A stretch of 64,000 bases of DNA from JACCZX01 sp963807155 (GCA_963807155.1 CAWEAZ010000029.1:267141-331140), one strand, 5' to 3'. Numbered from the stretch's first letter, positions 24,993-35,701 are shown. The notes: a model not told the origin generated them from the sequence alone. Translations and numbers: made by a program.

Positions 24993-26389
24993 GAAGCGGC
25001 TGCGCGCCCTTCCTTGATTTGGTTCACGGGTTTCGGCCATTCGTCGAGAGCCGCCTTCAACCGCTCAACGACCTCCGCCCAGTCGCCTCGCACAGCCTGA
25101 CGGAAAAGGCGCGCTTGTGGATACCACGGGCTGTCGGTCCGATTCATCTGCCATCGCCAATCGGGCGTGAATTGCAGCGCAATCCACACGGGAGTGCCGA
25201 GCGCTCCGGCCAGGTGAGCCACCGATGTGTCGACGCTGATCACCAGGTCAAGCTGCGAAACCAGCGCCGCCGTATCGGCAAACGTGCGGAGCCGGTCGCT
25301 GACATCCAGCAGCGAATCCAACTTTCGCAGCGACTGCCGGTCGGTGTGAGGTACGTCTTTCTGCAGCGACACGAACTGCGCGTTGGCCGCGAATAGCGGC
25401 GCAAGTTCTGCAAGCCGCATTGATCGGTTGCCATGCTCCGACGGAGTGCGCAGGCCCGCCCATGCGATTCCTACGCGGGGTCGATGTGTAACGCCGCCGA
25501 TGATTTCGCGCCAATGCGCGGATTTCTGCGGATCCGCATGAAGATAGGGGATCGCAGCGGGAATATTGGTCGCATCCGTCTTGAACGCCGCGGGCAGGCT
25601 GAGCAGTGGACAGTGCAAGTCGAAGTCCGGCACCGGGTCGTTCTCGCCTATCACCTGCGCGGTGCCGGGATACGCGTGCAGCAGCGGCAGTACCGCATTT
25701 TGAACGCGCAGCACTACCCGCGCGCCCGCATGCACCATCAGACCGACATAGCGGACAAACTGCAGCGTGTCGCCCAGGCCCTGCTCGGAATGAACCAGTA
25801 CTGTCTTGCCGACGATGGATTGCTCGCCGGTCCAAAGTTTTTGCGGATCAAAACCGTGCGCAGTGCCCCCGTCGAGCCAGCGCCATTCGTACTCGCGCCA
25901 GCCAGGTTCGAAGTGACCGAGCAGCAGATTGGTTTGCGCGCGGTTCGTGCGTACAGCCGCATAGTTGGGATCGATGTCGATTGCCAGAGCGAACTGTTGT
26001 AGGGCCTCGTCAAACCTGTGCAGATCGCGCAACGCCACCCCCAAGTTGACGTGCGCCTGTGCGAAATTCGGCTTCAGCGCGATGGCAGACCGATAGGCCG
26101 CTATCTCGTCCTCGTAGCGCTTCATCATTCCGAGCACGCAGCCTTTGCCGTAATGCGCTTCAGCGAGCTTCGGATGGATTGCTGTCAGGCGCTCGAGCGC
26201 CTGCAGCGCGCGCGGGTACGCACCTTTCTTGATGGCGACTAACGCCATCCCCTCCAGGGCTTCGCTGCAATCGGGCAACTCTGCGAGAACACCTCGCAGT
26301 AAGGAATCAGCCTTCTCCAGCCGCCCGGCAACGAAATGCTTCTGTGCCTTTGCGAGGATCCGTTCAATGTGTGGCGTCATGCACGGCAA
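24989..26389 (-). CDS. TPR protein with glycosyltransferase-like C-terminal domain
   Basis: 466 residues. The N-terminus holds four to five tetratricopeptide repeats (about 15-170), such as AEAHYGKGCVLGMMKRYEDE and AQAHVNLGVALRDLHRFDEAL. The C-terminal half resembles the glycosyltransferase-9/ADP-heptosyltransferase fold seen in TPR-containing transferases: SEQGLGDTLQFVRYVGLM, VGIAWAGLRTP and VISVDTSVAHLAGALGTPVW. Cytosolic, no signal peptide. Acceptor and donor are unknown; a glycan or flagellin-type modification is possible. Convergent with the OsmC gene, with a 4-base overlap. Confidence 0.82.
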   Translation of the reverse strand: MPCMTPHIERILAKAQKHFVAGRLEKADSLLRGVLAELPDCSEALEGMALVAIKKGAYPRALQALERLTAIHPKLAEAHYGKGCVLGMMKRYEDEIAAYRSAIALKPNFAQAHVNLGVALRDLHRFDEALQQFALAIDIDPNYAAVRTNRAQTNLLLGHFEPGWREYEWRWLDGGTAHGFDPQKLWTGEQSIVGKTVLVHSEQGLGDTLQFVRYVGLMVHAGARVVLRVQNAVLPLLHAYPGTAQVIGENDPVPDFDLHCPLLSLPAAFKTDATNIPAAIPYLHADPQKSAHWREIIGGVTHRPRVGIAWAGLRTPSEHGNRSMRLAELAPLFAANAQFVSLQKDVPHTDRQSLRKLDSLLDVSDRLRTFADTAALVSQLDLVISVDTSVAHLAGALGTPVWIALQFTPDWRWQMNRTDSPWYPQARLFRQAVRGDWAEVVERLKAALDEWPKPVNQIKEGRAAAS

Positions 26390-26416
26390 GGCGCACCAGG
26401 GCGCAACACAGAGTTC

Positions 26417-27068
26417 CTAAACGTAATGGGCTGTCTTGGTCATCAGACGCGCGGCGAGCCGCATCGCCAAGCGCGCGGGAAACGGCAAGGTCGCGCCGCC
26501 GCTGTTGACCGCGGAGGCAGCGTGCTGCGCTTCCTCGTGCCTCATTTGCTCGACGATCGCACGCGACTCGATATCAGCTTCGGGCAGCCGCTCAAGATGG
26601 CTTTCCAAGTGGCGCTCAACCTGCCGCTCGGTTTCGGCCAGAAAGCCGAGGCTTACCCGGTCGCCCATCCTCGCGGCAACGGTGCCGATCGCAAACGCGC
26701 CTGCGTACCACAAGGGATTGAGCAAACTGGTGCGTCCCCCCAGCTCGGTGATTCGCTGCTGCGTCCAGGCCAGATGGTCGGCCTCCTCCCGTGCAGCGCG
26801 TACGAATGCTTCGCGCAACGCCGGCTCGGTTGCCGCCAGCGCCTGCGCGTCGTACATGGCCTGCGCACACACCTCGCCAACATGGTTGACGCGCATCAGC
26901 GCCGCAGCCTCACGCCGGTCGCGCTCAGACAGTGACGTTGCGCCTTGCGCCGACAAGGCACTTGCGGGATTGGCGCGGCTGGCGTGCGGGTCGGAGGCCA
27001 GACGTTCGCAGGGCGCGGTCCGCTGCGGCAATCAACTGATCAAACGGGCTCAACCGGGGTGGTTTCAT
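26417..27068 (-). pseudogene. coq7: Coq7-type demethoxyubiquinone hydroxylase, one frameshift
   Basis: Di-iron monooxygenase of ubiquinone synthesis, the oxygen-dependent step that replaces UbiF in some bacteria. The metal ligands appear as MRVNHVGEVCAQAMYD, AREEADHLAWTQ, ETERQVERHLESH and MRHEEAQHA. The first residues (MKPPRLSPFDQLIAAADRAL) lie in another frame; removing one base at 27002 joins them to ASDPHASRANPASALS. Start ATG 27068 is an inference from the family's N-terminus. About 217 residues when restored. Confidence 0.85.
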
Positions 27069-27200
27069 CAATGTTGCGTAAATCGCACGAAATGGAGGGT
27101 GCCGCCGTCGCAGCATCGAAATCACGCAGGCACGGCGCTATTCTCGCATCGGTTCGCTCGGCAAGAGCACCAAGAACACCAAAAGAGCCAGGAGACATTA

Positions 27201-28588
27201 ATGCGGAAGAGTCTGTTGACGGTCGCGCTCGCGTGCGCATTCCCGGTGGCGTATGCGCAAAGCTCGGTGACGCTGTACGGCATCGTCGACGTGGGCTTCG
27301 AGAACCTCGATGTCGGTAGCGTGGACGCCACGCGGCTGCAAAGCGGAATGTCCGCCGGCTCACGTTGGGGCATTCGCGGCTCCGAAGATTTGAGACCCGG
27401 ATGGCGCGCGCTGTTTACGCTTGAAAGCCGGTTCGAGGCCGACACCGGCAGCATGACCAACAACGGGGCGCTTTACTGGTGTCGCGCTAATGATGCGCCG
27501 GCGACCGCACCGACCGTGTGCCCCGGTGTCACCTTCGTGACAACGCCACCCGCCGTGCAGGTACCGGCGGCGGCACAGCCGACCGTCGTCGGCGGTTCGA
27601 ACGCGGTCAACAATGCCTTGCTGCAGGCGATTACGACCGTCAATGCCGTCAACGCACTATTCGATCGGCAGGCGTGGGGCGGCCTTGTAACCCCGGTAGG
27701 CGGGTTCTTTTTCGGGCGGCAATACACGCCCGGCTACGAGATCCTGAACAAGTACAACGCCATCGGCGATCAAACCGCGTTGCAGTTCGGTCAGGGATTC
27801 TAGCAACCCCGCTATTCGCGCGAACAATGCCGCGCAGTACCGGATCGAATTGAGTGGATTTACAGCAGTGCTGATGTACGGTTTTGGCGGCTCGGAAACT
27901 TTGAGAAATGAGCGCGCAACGGCACCGCAAAGCGGCGACGACTTCATGGGCGGCAATCTGCAATACAACGCCGCCAACTGGGGCGTTGGCATGGGCTACA
28001 ACCGCAACAACATCGTCCCGTTTAACACCGGCACCAATCCGCAAAAGCGCAAAGGTCTGGAAATGTTCAACGTCGGGCGGTTTCGTCGGCTTTGGCCCGG
28101 TGCAGGCTCTATGCGCAGTACCTGAAGCGGGAGAATGAGAATCCCATCCTGAGACCGGAAGACATCCAGAACATTGTGGTGTCAACGGGCGGCAGCCTGG
28201 CGGCCATCAACGCTATTTTGGGTGGGTTGCAGATCAGCAGCTTCGACATGGATACGATGCGCGGCTTGCCGGCCCGACGGATTCAGTCGCGTATCACGCC
28301 GGCATCTCTTGGCGCTTGGGCAACGGCACCCTGTATGGCGTTTACAACTACGGCAAGGACGACGGGCGCTCGCCGTGGGCAACGCAGGATGCCACGGCCA
28401 GCCACTACGGTGTCGCTTACTTCTACGATTTCTCACGCCGTACGCAGCTTTATGCAGCGGCTGCTTTCGTGGATAACAGCGACCAGTCTCGGGTGAGCCC
28501 GTCGGCGGCCGGTTACGCGACTGGGTGGACCACTGCAGCCGGCGAGGATGCGCGTTCCCTTCAGTTGGGGATACGCCATAGCTTCTGA
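27201..28588 (+). pseudogene. Outer-membrane porin 1 (Burkholderia OmpC-like type), several frameshifts
   Basis: General diffusion porin of the Gram-negative porin_4 family. Signal peptide MRKSLLTVALACAFPVAYA, then QSSVTLYGIVDVGFENLDVG, the family's start. RGSEDLRPGWRALFTLESRF and FDRQAWGGLVTPVGGFFFGRQ follow. The frame breaks at about 27800 (one extra base restores SNPAIRANNAAQYRIEL). It breaks again near 28070, 28105 and 28275. The C-terminus (YGVAYFYDFSRRTQLYAAAAF ... RSLQLGIRHSF) ends in Phe as required for assembly. ATG 27201 follows AGGAGA. About 450 residues when restored. Confidence 0.85.
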
Positions 28589-28607
28589 GCTAAAACAAGG
28601 GTTGTTC

Positions 28608-28644
28608 GGGCCGTCGTACAGGCAATTTTTACGGCCCTGTTTTG
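28608..28644 (+). terminator. Hairpin after porin 1
   Basis: GGGCCGT / ACGGCCC stem with a 16-base loop and a T-rich tail (TGTTTTG), 20 bases after the porin stop. Probable intrinsic terminator. The rest of the 237-base gap before porin 2 shows no gene. Confidence 0.55.
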
Positions 28645-28825
28645 TTGTTGTCTGACTGCAACACGAATTACTTAAATTCGGGAGTTTTGGGCGGGTTTCT
28701 TTGCCTTGTCATGGCTCCTCTGAAAGAATCCGCTCAACTTCCTCCGGGGAGCGATTCATTCGCGTGGCGGCTCGTGCGGGGCCGTGGCGTAAAGAATTCC
28801 AATCACCAGCAAGGAGAGCTTTCAC

Positions 28826-29945
28826 ATGAAAAAGAATCTGATAGCACTGGCGGTATTCGGTGCTTTCTCAGGCGCTGCGCTCGCACAGTCGAACGTAACG
28901 CTGTACGGCATCATCGATGTCGAACTATCAGTACAACGACCCCGACTCGGCTCTATCTCGTCGACCAAGGGGATCAACAGCGGCCATCAGTCAGGCAACC
29001 GCTTCGGCATTCGCGGTTCTGAGGCACTGTCACCGAGTTTGAACGCGGTGTTCACGATCGAAGCGGGTTTTCGCTGGATACCGGCACCAACGCTAATCAA
29101 AGTACCGCTGCGTGCGTTCCCAACCCAACGCCGGTAGGGGCTCCCTGCGCAGGTGCCGTACAGAACCGGTTGTTCGGCCGTCAAGCGTGGGGCGGGGTGT
29201 CGGGTGGATTCGGAACCCTGGTCGCAGGTCGCGTTGCCACTTTCTCGTCAGGCACAGGCTCATTCGACATGTTCGGCGTTGTCGATCCGTTCGGGACCGG
29301 TTTTGGTGACTCTGGCCTTGCTTTTTCGTCGGCTAGAGCCCTTCGACTCGACAACTCGCTTCTCTACCAGTCGCCAAAATTCGGCGGCTTTCAGCTGGGT
29401 GGCGGCTATTCATGGAATGCGAGCGGCCAAGAGCTCGCTGGTAGCGGCAACAACCTGGATGTCGCGTTCGCAGGTGTTAACTTCGCAGCTGGCCCATTCT
29501 TCGCTGCGATCACTTATGACCGCTTAGATATTCCCAACGCACCGGACAACCAGGCCAACTTGCAGCTGGGTGTGACGTTCGATCTGAAGTTCGTCAAGCT
29601 GCATGCGGGCTACGCGAAGGAAAATGACCAGCGCGTGTTTAACGTTGCCGGAATCACCACCGGTGCCGACGCCGATGCGTGGATGGCTTGGCCTGACGAT
29701 TCCGCTGTTTGGCGGAGCCTCATGGCTTCGTACACGGACTACGACGGTGACCGCGTACAGCTGACGCCGACCACGTTCGACGAACGCGACTTCAAGAACT
29801 TACGGCCATCGGCTACACCTATCCGCTCTCGCGCCGGACCAACGTCTACCTGAACTGGAATAGGGTCGACGGCGACCAACGCTCGATCAACAGCGCCACG
29901 CTGGATCGCAAGCAGTACACGGTAGGTTTCCGTCACCTGTTCTAA
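28826..29945 (+). pseudogene. Outer-membrane porin 2 (same family), several frameshifts
   Basis: Second porin_4-type trimeric porin. Signal peptide MKKNLIALAVFGAFSGAALA, then QSNVTLYGIIDV; FGIRGSEALSPSLNAVFTIE; LFGRQAWGGVSGGFGTLVAGR (loop-3 region). Barrel strands follow such as LGVTFDLKFVKLHAGYAKE, ending YTVGFRHLF with the terminal Phe. Breaks near 28924, 28955, 29070 and 29800 shift the frame; the last two look like one-base losses or two-base gains. An AAGGAGAG site precedes the ATG. About 365 residues when restored. Confidence 0.85.
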
Positions 29946-29964
29946 GCATCGATACTACGATTGG

Positions 29965-29992
29965 GGCCACTCTTCGGAGTGGCCTTTTTTTT
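29965..29992 (+). terminator. Intrinsic terminator of porin 2
   Basis: GGCCACTC-TTCG-GAGTGGCC, a perfect 8-bp stem with a UUCG tetraloop, followed by eight Ts. It starts 19 bases after the porin stop. Confidence 0.96.
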
Positions 29993-29995
29993 GGC

Positions 29996-31453
29996 TCAAC
30001 GAGGCGCCGAGAGTGCTTTGAGCGCTGCATCGACAAGTGGCCGCGCCAAGAGCGCGGCCCGCTTATCCAGCGACTCAAGCCGCATGCGCCGGGCAAGGAT
30101 GTCCCCGGCCTCTTGCGCCTGCTCATAACGCGCCGCCATGTAGGCGTAGCTGGCGATCGCGGCGGGATTATTTCCAGCCAGCGCGGCGCCTTCGGCCGCT
30201 CTGCTGGCGGCTTCGAGCGAGTGATCGACGTCGAGCACGATCTGATCGGTCGTGCACGGGCGCGTAGCGAGCAAGCCGATTTCATCGGCATGGTCGAGCG
30301 CATCGAGCGCCATCCTTCGATACGTCGTCCACTTGCCGCCGATGACGGTGATCAAATTCTGGTGCTCGATGACGATCGCGTGCTCGCGTGAAATTGTCTT
30401 TGTCGCGCGTGCGTCGCGCGGCGAAAACAACGGTCGCAGCCCGGCAAACGTAGCGAGTACGTCGCCAGCCGACGGCTTCGACTGCAAATAGCCGCGCGCG
30501 GTGTCGACGATGAATTCGACTTCTGCGTCAGAAGCTTCTGGCTCCGCACTCGGGCCAGCTGCCGCAACGTCAGTGGTACCCACCATCAGGTGTCCGTGCC
30601 ACGGTATGGCGAACAGCACACGACCATCCGCTGTTTTGGGAATCATCATGCCGGTGCTGCCTGGCAAAAACGAGCTGGGCAGCACGATATGAGAGCCACG
30701 GCTGGCTGTGATCAGCGCTGCCGCTTCACCATCCACTCGCCGGCGCACCTCGTCAGCCCAGACACCGGTGGCGTTAAAGACGACTTTCGCACGCAATTCG
30801 AATCGCTCTGACGTTTGAGTGTCACGCGCGGCGATCGCGGTCACGCGGCCGCCGATCGTCTCGATATGGTCAGCTTCGACGTAATTGATCGCCACCGCAC
30901 CAAGACGCACAGAAGTGCGCATCAGTGCAATCGCAAGCCGCGCATCGTCAAACTGCGCGTCCCAGTAGGCAACGCCGCCGCGCAAACCCTCTACCCTGAC
31001 GCCCGGCAGCTGCGCGATCGTTTCCGTACGCGACAACCAGTGAGTATCGCCAATGCCCTGCTTGCCTGCGAGCGCATCGTAAATACCCAGTCCGACGCGC
31101 ATGACCTCGCGCTCGAACGCGTGGTAGCACGGAACAATGAACTTCAGCGGCCGCACCAGCGCAGGCGCGTTTGCGAGAAGCAGCGCACGCTCTTGCAACG
31201 CCTCGCGCACGAGCTTCAAATTGCCCTGCGCCAGATAGCGCACGCCGCCATGAATCAGCTTCGTGCTGCGGCTCGACGTTCCGCTGGCAAAGTCGCGCGC
31301 TTCGATCAGCGCGGTGCGAAAACCTCGTGCCGCTGCATCGACTGCGATACCAAGGCCGGTCGCTCCGCCGCCGATGACAACGACGTCCCACTCGCGCGAT
31401 TCTCGCAACTGAGCGAGCAGCTGCTTGCGCTCGATCACTGCCGGCGCGGTCAT
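29996..31453 (-). CDS. glpD: Aerobic glycerol-3-phosphate dehydrogenase
   Basis: FAD enzyme at the inner membrane that oxidises sn-glycerol-3-phosphate to DHAP and feeds the quinone pool. 485 residues. Rossmann motif VVVIGGGATGLGIAVDAA at about residue 24; TSSRSTKLIHGGVRYL; HLMVGTTD; VIGGKWTTYRRMA. ATG 31453 overlaps the glpK stop (ATGA), so glpK and glpD are translated together. The porin 2 terminator ends 3 bases beyond its stop. Confidence 0.95.
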   Translation of the reverse strand: MTAPAVIERKQLLAQLRESREWDVVVIGGGATGLGIAVDAAARGFRTALIEARDFASGTSSRSTKLIHGGVRYLAQGNLKLVREALQERALLLANAPALVRPLKFIVPCYHAFEREVMRVGLGIYDALAGKQGIGDTHWLSRTETIAQLPGVRVEGLRGGVAYWDAQFDDARLAIALMRTSVRLGAVAINYVEADHIETIGGRVTAIAARDTQTSERFELRAKVVFNATGVWADEVRRRVDGEAAALITASRGSHIVLPSSFLPGSTGMMIPKTADGRVLFAIPWHGHLMVGTTDVAAAGPSAEPEASDAEVEFIVDTARGYLQSKPSAGDVLATFAGLRPLFSPRDARATKTISREHAIVIEHQNLITVIGGKWTTYRRMALDALDHADEIGLLATRPCTTDQIVLDVDHSLEAASRAAEGAALAGNNPAAIASYAYMAARYEQAQEAGDILARRMRLESLDKRAALLARPLVDAALKALSAPR

Positions 31454-32943
31454 GCCCAAGATCGGGAGCGCTCCACTGCCTTGTGCCAGCGCGCGATCAG
31501 CTCGTCACGTTGTGAAGCTTGCATCGCCGGCTCGAAGCGACGCTCAGCGCGCCATAGCTCGGAAATTTCCTCGAGACTGCTCCAGAAACCCGTCGCCAGT
31601 CCGGCCAGGTAGGCGGCGCCGAGCGCGGTCGTTTCCGTCACCTCAGGGCGCACGACCGGCACACCGGTGATGTCGGCCTGAAACTGCAATAGCAAATCGT
31701 TCTTGGCTGCGCCGCCATCGACTCTGACCTCAGTCAACGGCTGATGAGCATCGCGTTGCATCGCTGCCAATACGTCCGCCGACTGGAATGCGATCGATTG
31801 CAGAGCGGCGCGCGCGATATGCGCCTTGGTTGTTCCGCGCGTCAGTCCGACGATGGCGCCGCGTGCCTCTGCATCCCAGTGAGGTGCACCCAGTCCGGCA
31901 AACCCGGGCACCAGAAACACGTCGCCGTGATCGTCGGCCTGCCGCGCGAGTGCTTCGACATCGTCCGAACGCGCGAACAGCCCGAGTCCATCGCGCAGCC
32001 ACTGCACCACCGCACCCGCTACGAAAACACTGCCTTCAAGCATGTACGAAGTGCTCTCCGGACGATTCAGTCTCCACCCTACGGTTGCCAGCAGCCGGTT
32101 TTTCGATACCTGCGGACGCGCGCCCACATTCATCAGCATGAAGGCGCCGGTGCCGATCGTGTTCTTTGCCATGCCCACCCCGAAGCACGCCTGGCCGAAC
32201 GTGGCCGCCTGTTGATCGCCGGCGTTGCCGCCGATGGCTATCGGCTCACCGAAGAGTTGCGGCACGGTTGTGCCCATGAGGTCGCTCGACGCGGTCACGC
32301 GCGGTAACACAGCGCGCGGCACGTTGAACAGCTCGAGCAGCTCGTCACTCCATGCAAGCGAATGAAGGTCGAGCAGCAGCGTGCGCGACGCGTTACTGAC
32401 GTCGGTGACATGCTCGGCGCCGCCGGTGAGATTCCAAATCAGCCACGTATCGATGGTGCCAAACGCCAACTCGCCGCGTGCCGCGCGTGCGCGCGCTCCG
32501 GGCACGTGGTCGAGCAGCCATTCAATCTTGGTCGCTGAGAAATACGGATCGAGCAGCAGCCCGGTTTGTTCGGTGACACGAGATTCGACGCCACGCTCGC
32601 GCAACGCCCTGCATCGGTCGGCCGTGCGGCGATCCTGCCAGACGATCGCGTTCGCAATCGGAGCGCCGGTGGCGCGATCCCAGATGACGGTGGTCTCGCG
32701 CTGATTAGTGACGCCGATCGCGGCCACGTCGCGTGCTTTCGCGCCTGCCTGACGCAATGCGGACTGTGCGCATTGCAGCTGAGTCGACCAGATTTCACCG
32801 GCATCGTGCTCAACCCAACCGGGTTGCGGAAAAATCTGCCGGAACTCCTGCTGTGCGGTCGCGATGATCTGCCCGCGTCGATCGAACACGATCGCGCGCG
32901 AGCTTGTTGTCCCCTGATCCAGCGCCAGTATGAACTTTGCCAT
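31450..32943 (-). CDS. glpK: Glycerol kinase
   Basis: FGGY-family kinase that traps glycerol as glycerol-3-phosphate. 497 residues. LALDQGTTSSRAIVFDRRGQ at the N-terminus (ATP site), GVTNQRETTVIWD, NAGDQQAATFGQACF, the GTGAFMLMNVG motif and VRVDGGAAKNDLLLQFQADI are intact. First gene of a glpK-glpD operon. Divergent from the Bug receptor gene, with about 70 bases between. Confidence 0.96.
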   Translation of the reverse strand: MAKFILALDQGTTSSRAIVFDRRGQIIATAQQEFRQIFPQPGWVEHDAGEIWSTQLQCAQSALRQAGAKARDVAAIGVTNQRETTVIWDRATGAPIANAIVWQDRRTADRCRALRERGVESRVTEQTGLLLDPYFSATKIEWLLDHVPGARARAARGELAFGTIDTWLIWNLTGGAEHVTDVSNASRTLLLDLHSLAWSDELLELFNVPRAVLPRVTASSDLMGTTVPQLFGEPIAIGGNAGDQQAATFGQACFGVGMAKNTIGTGAFMLMNVGARPQVSKNRLLATVGWRLNRPESTSYMLEGSVFVAGAVVQWLRDGLGLFARSDDVEALARQADDHGDVFLVPGFAGLGAPHWDAEARGAIVGLTRGTTKAHIARAALQSIAFQSADVLAAMQRDAHQPLTEVRVDGGAAKNDLLLQFQADITGVPVVRPEVTETTALGAAYLAGLATGFWSSLEEISELWRAERRFEPAMQASQRDELIARWHKAVERSRSWA

Positions 32944-33014
32944 GCTGCGGCCAGCATAGACGAACGACCACCGCGAAGGCAGACTTCGCCCACGACTTTC
33001 CGGAGGCGATGAAG

Positions 33015-34004
33015 ATGCAGCGTGGTTCGATGTGGCGTTTGTTGGTTGCGGGCGCGTTGTTGACTTCTTCGCTAGCGGCGCAAGCGCAGAGCTGGCCGTC
33101 AAAGCCGGTGCGCATCATCGTGCCGTTTCCGCCGGGAGGTACGACCGACATCGTCGCGCGCTCGCTCGGCGCCGAGCTGCAGAAGATGTGGCAGCAACCG
33201 GTAGTCATCGAAAATCGAGCAGGAGCCGGCGGTAACGTCGGCGCCGATGCGGTAGCAAAGAGCGCGAACGACGGCTACACGCTGCTGATGGGCACGGTCG
33301 GAACCCACGCCATCAATGCCGCGCTGTTCGCACAGAGCGGCAACAAGATGCCGTTTGATCCGGTCAAGGACTTCGTTCCCATCACGCTCGCGGCCGGCGT
33401 GCCGAACGTGATGGTCATCAATCCGTCGGTGCCGGCCAACAGCGTCAGCGAATTCATCGCGTACGCGAAAGCCAATCCTGGCAAGCTGAATATGGCATCG
33501 AGCGGCAATGGCACTTCAATTCATCTCACCGGCGAATTGTTTAAGACGATGACCGGTACGTATATGGTTCACCTGCCCTACCGTGGCTCTGCGCCCGCAG
33601 TCAGTGATCTGCTCGCCGGCAATACCAACGTCATGTTTGACAACCTGCCGTCAGCGCTGCCGCACATCAAGAGCGGGCGGCTGAAAGCGCTGGCGGTAAC
33701 GTCGCGCGAACGCTCGTCGGCTCTGCCCGATGTGCCGACGATGGAGGAAGCGGCCAAGCTGAAGGGATTCGATGCGAGCTCGTGGTTTGGCCTGTTTGCA
33801 CCGGCTGGCACTTCGCGCGCAATCGTCGACAAGATCCAGGCCGACGTTACGAAAGCGCTCGCCGTTCCCGAGGTGCGCGAGCGTTTCGTTGCGCAGGGTG
33901 CGCAGCCCGGCGGCATGACGCCCGATCAATTTGCAGCGTTCATTCGCGACGAAACCGACAAGTGGACGAAGGTCGTCAAGATTTCGAACGCAAAGGTTGA
34001 CTAG
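33015..34004 (+). CDS. Bug/TctC-family periplasmic substrate-binding protein
   Basis: Extracytoplasmic solute receptor of the tripartite tricarboxylate transporter type, about 329 residues. Signal peptide LLVAGALLTSSLAAQA, then WPSKPVRIIVPFPPGGTTD (ligand loop), VVIENRAGAGGNVGADAVAK and PYRGSAPAVSDLLAGNTNVM. ATG 33015 sits 8 bases from GGAGG; ATG 33009, only 2 bases from it, is less likely. No TctA/TctB membrane genes are nearby, so it is an orphan receptor as is usual in Burkholderiales. Its neighbour is an aryl-CoA ligase, so an aromatic acid ligand is possible. Confidence 0.9.
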   Translation: MQRGSMWRLLVAGALLTSSLAAQAQSWPSKPVRIIVPFPPGGTTDIVARSLGAELQKMWQQPVVIENRAGAGGNVGADAVAKSANDGYTLLMGTVGTHAINAALFAQSGNKMPFDPVKDFVPITLAAGVPNVMVINPSVPANSVSEFIAYAKANPGKLNMASSGNGTSIHLTGELFKTMTGTYMVHLPYRGSAPAVSDLLAGNTNVMFDNLPSALPHIKSGRLKALAVTSRERSSALPDVPTMEEAAKLKGFDASSWFGLFAPAGTSRAIVDKIQADVTKALAVPEVRERFVAQGAQPGGMTPDQFAAFIRDETDKWTKVVKISNAKVD

Positions 34005-34020
34005 ACGCCGTTAGCGACGC

Positions 34021-35681
34021 ATGCCGGTCGCTGATACCTTCGCACGCGACCACCTGCCACCACAAAAGCGAGTGGCCCGAGTTCTTGTTCGACCGGCCCG
34101 AGTACCGGTATCCGCCGCAAGTCAATTGCGTGACCGAGCTGCTCGATCGACAGATCGATGCGGGCAATGGCGCGCGCCCTGCGATCACCGCTTTGATCGA
34201 TGGGCAATCCGCTGTCATGTACGTATGCGCAGCTGCAGGCACAGGTCAATCGCATCGCGCACGTGTTGACCGACGACATGAAGTTGGTTCCAGGCAATCG
34301 CGTGCTGCTGCGCGCGCCAAACACACCGATGCTGGCTGCATGCTGGCTGGCGGTAGTCAAGGCTGGCCTGATTGCGGTGGGTTCGATGCCACTGCTGCGC
34401 GCGCGCGAACTGAAGCAGATGATCGACAAGGCCAGAGTGGGCGCAGCGCTATGCGACGCTCGGCTCAAACGGGAACTTGAAGCGACGCGCGATCCGAGCG
34501 GCGAACACTACGCGCCCGATTTGAAGACAGTCGTCTACTTCAACGATTCATCCTCCGATGCGCTCGAAGCGCGCGCCGCCCGCAAGCCGATTGAATTCGC
34601 CGCGCACCCAAGTCATCGCGACGATGTCTGCCTGATCGCATTCACATCCGGCACCACCGGACAGCCGAAAGGCACGGTTCACTTTCATCGCGACATTCTG
34701 GTGATGGCCGATGCGTTTACAACGCACGTGCTGAAGCCGACGCGCGACGATGTGTTTTGCGGCACGCCGCCGCTCGCGTTCACGTTCGGGCTCGGAGGGC
34801 TGCTTGCGATGCCATTGCGCTTTGGCGCGTCGACCGTGCTGATCGAAAAACCAACGCCCGAAGCGTTGCTTGCTGCGATCGAATCAACGCGCGCAACGAT
34901 CTGCTTTACAGCGCCGACGATGTATCGCCAAATGGCGTTGCTGTTGACCGATTCGACGCGCCGCTTTGATATCCGAAGCCTGAAAAAGACTGTATCCGCT
35001 GGCGAAGTGCTGCCGGACGCGACGCGCCAGTTATGGAAACAGACAACCGGCATCGAGATGATCGACGGCATCGGCGCCACTGAGATGATTCACATCTTCA
35101 TCGCAGCGGCGGGCGCCGATGTTCGCGCCGGTGCGATTGGCAAAGCCGTTCCCGGCTATCGAGCGATCGTCGTCGATGATTCGATGAACGAAGTGCCGCG
35201 CGGCACACCGGGCAAGCTTGCGGTCAAAGGTCCGAGCGGCTGCCGCTATCTAGCCGACGATCGTCAGCGCAACTACGTGCGCGATGGCTGGAATGTGACC
35301 GGCGACACTTTTGTACAGGACGACGACGGCTACTTCCGATACCAGGCGCGCTCGGACGACATGATCGTGACGTCGGGATACAACGTCGCGGGGCCCGAGG
35401 TCGAAGGTGCGTTGCTGCTGCATCCCGCCGTGGCCGAATGCGGCGTCATCGGTGTCGCGGACGACGAGCGCGGTCAGCGTGTCGCCGCCTACGTCGTGCT
35501 CAAGGAAGGTTATGCGCGTAGCGCTGATCTATGCGCCGAGCTGCAGACGTTCGTCAAGCAGACGATCGCACCCTACAAGTACCCGCGCACGATAAAGATC
35601 GTCGACACGTTGCCGCGCACCGAGACTGGCAAGCTTCAGCGCTTCCGGCTACGTGAGCTGGCGATGGAAGACGCTACGTAA
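34021..35681 (+). pseudogene. Benzoate/2-aminobenzoate-CoA ligase-like enzyme, two frameshifts
   Basis: ANL-superfamily acyl-CoA synthetase that would activate an aromatic acid with ATP and CoA. The N-terminus (DTFARDHLPPQ) is cut off by an extra A at about 34066; restoring it gives SEWPEFLFDRPEYRYPPQVN. A second extra base near 34217 separates it from TYAQLQAQVNRIAHVL. The rest (34220-35681) is intact: AFTSGTTGQPKGTVHFHRD (P-loop A3), ATEMIHIF (A5), GDTFVQDDDGYFRYQARSDDM (A7-A8) and PRTETGKLQRF (A10 lysine). About 552 residues. The 2-aminobenzoate subgroup is a guess from the N-terminal pattern. Confidence 0.85.
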
Positions 35682-35701
35682 TCAGTTCCACGCGGCGTGA
35701 C

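Noticed and set aside
24483..25040. Minus-strand 185-residue frame opposite the OsmC gene
   Set aside because: Shadow of a well-conserved OsmC protein on the plus strand.
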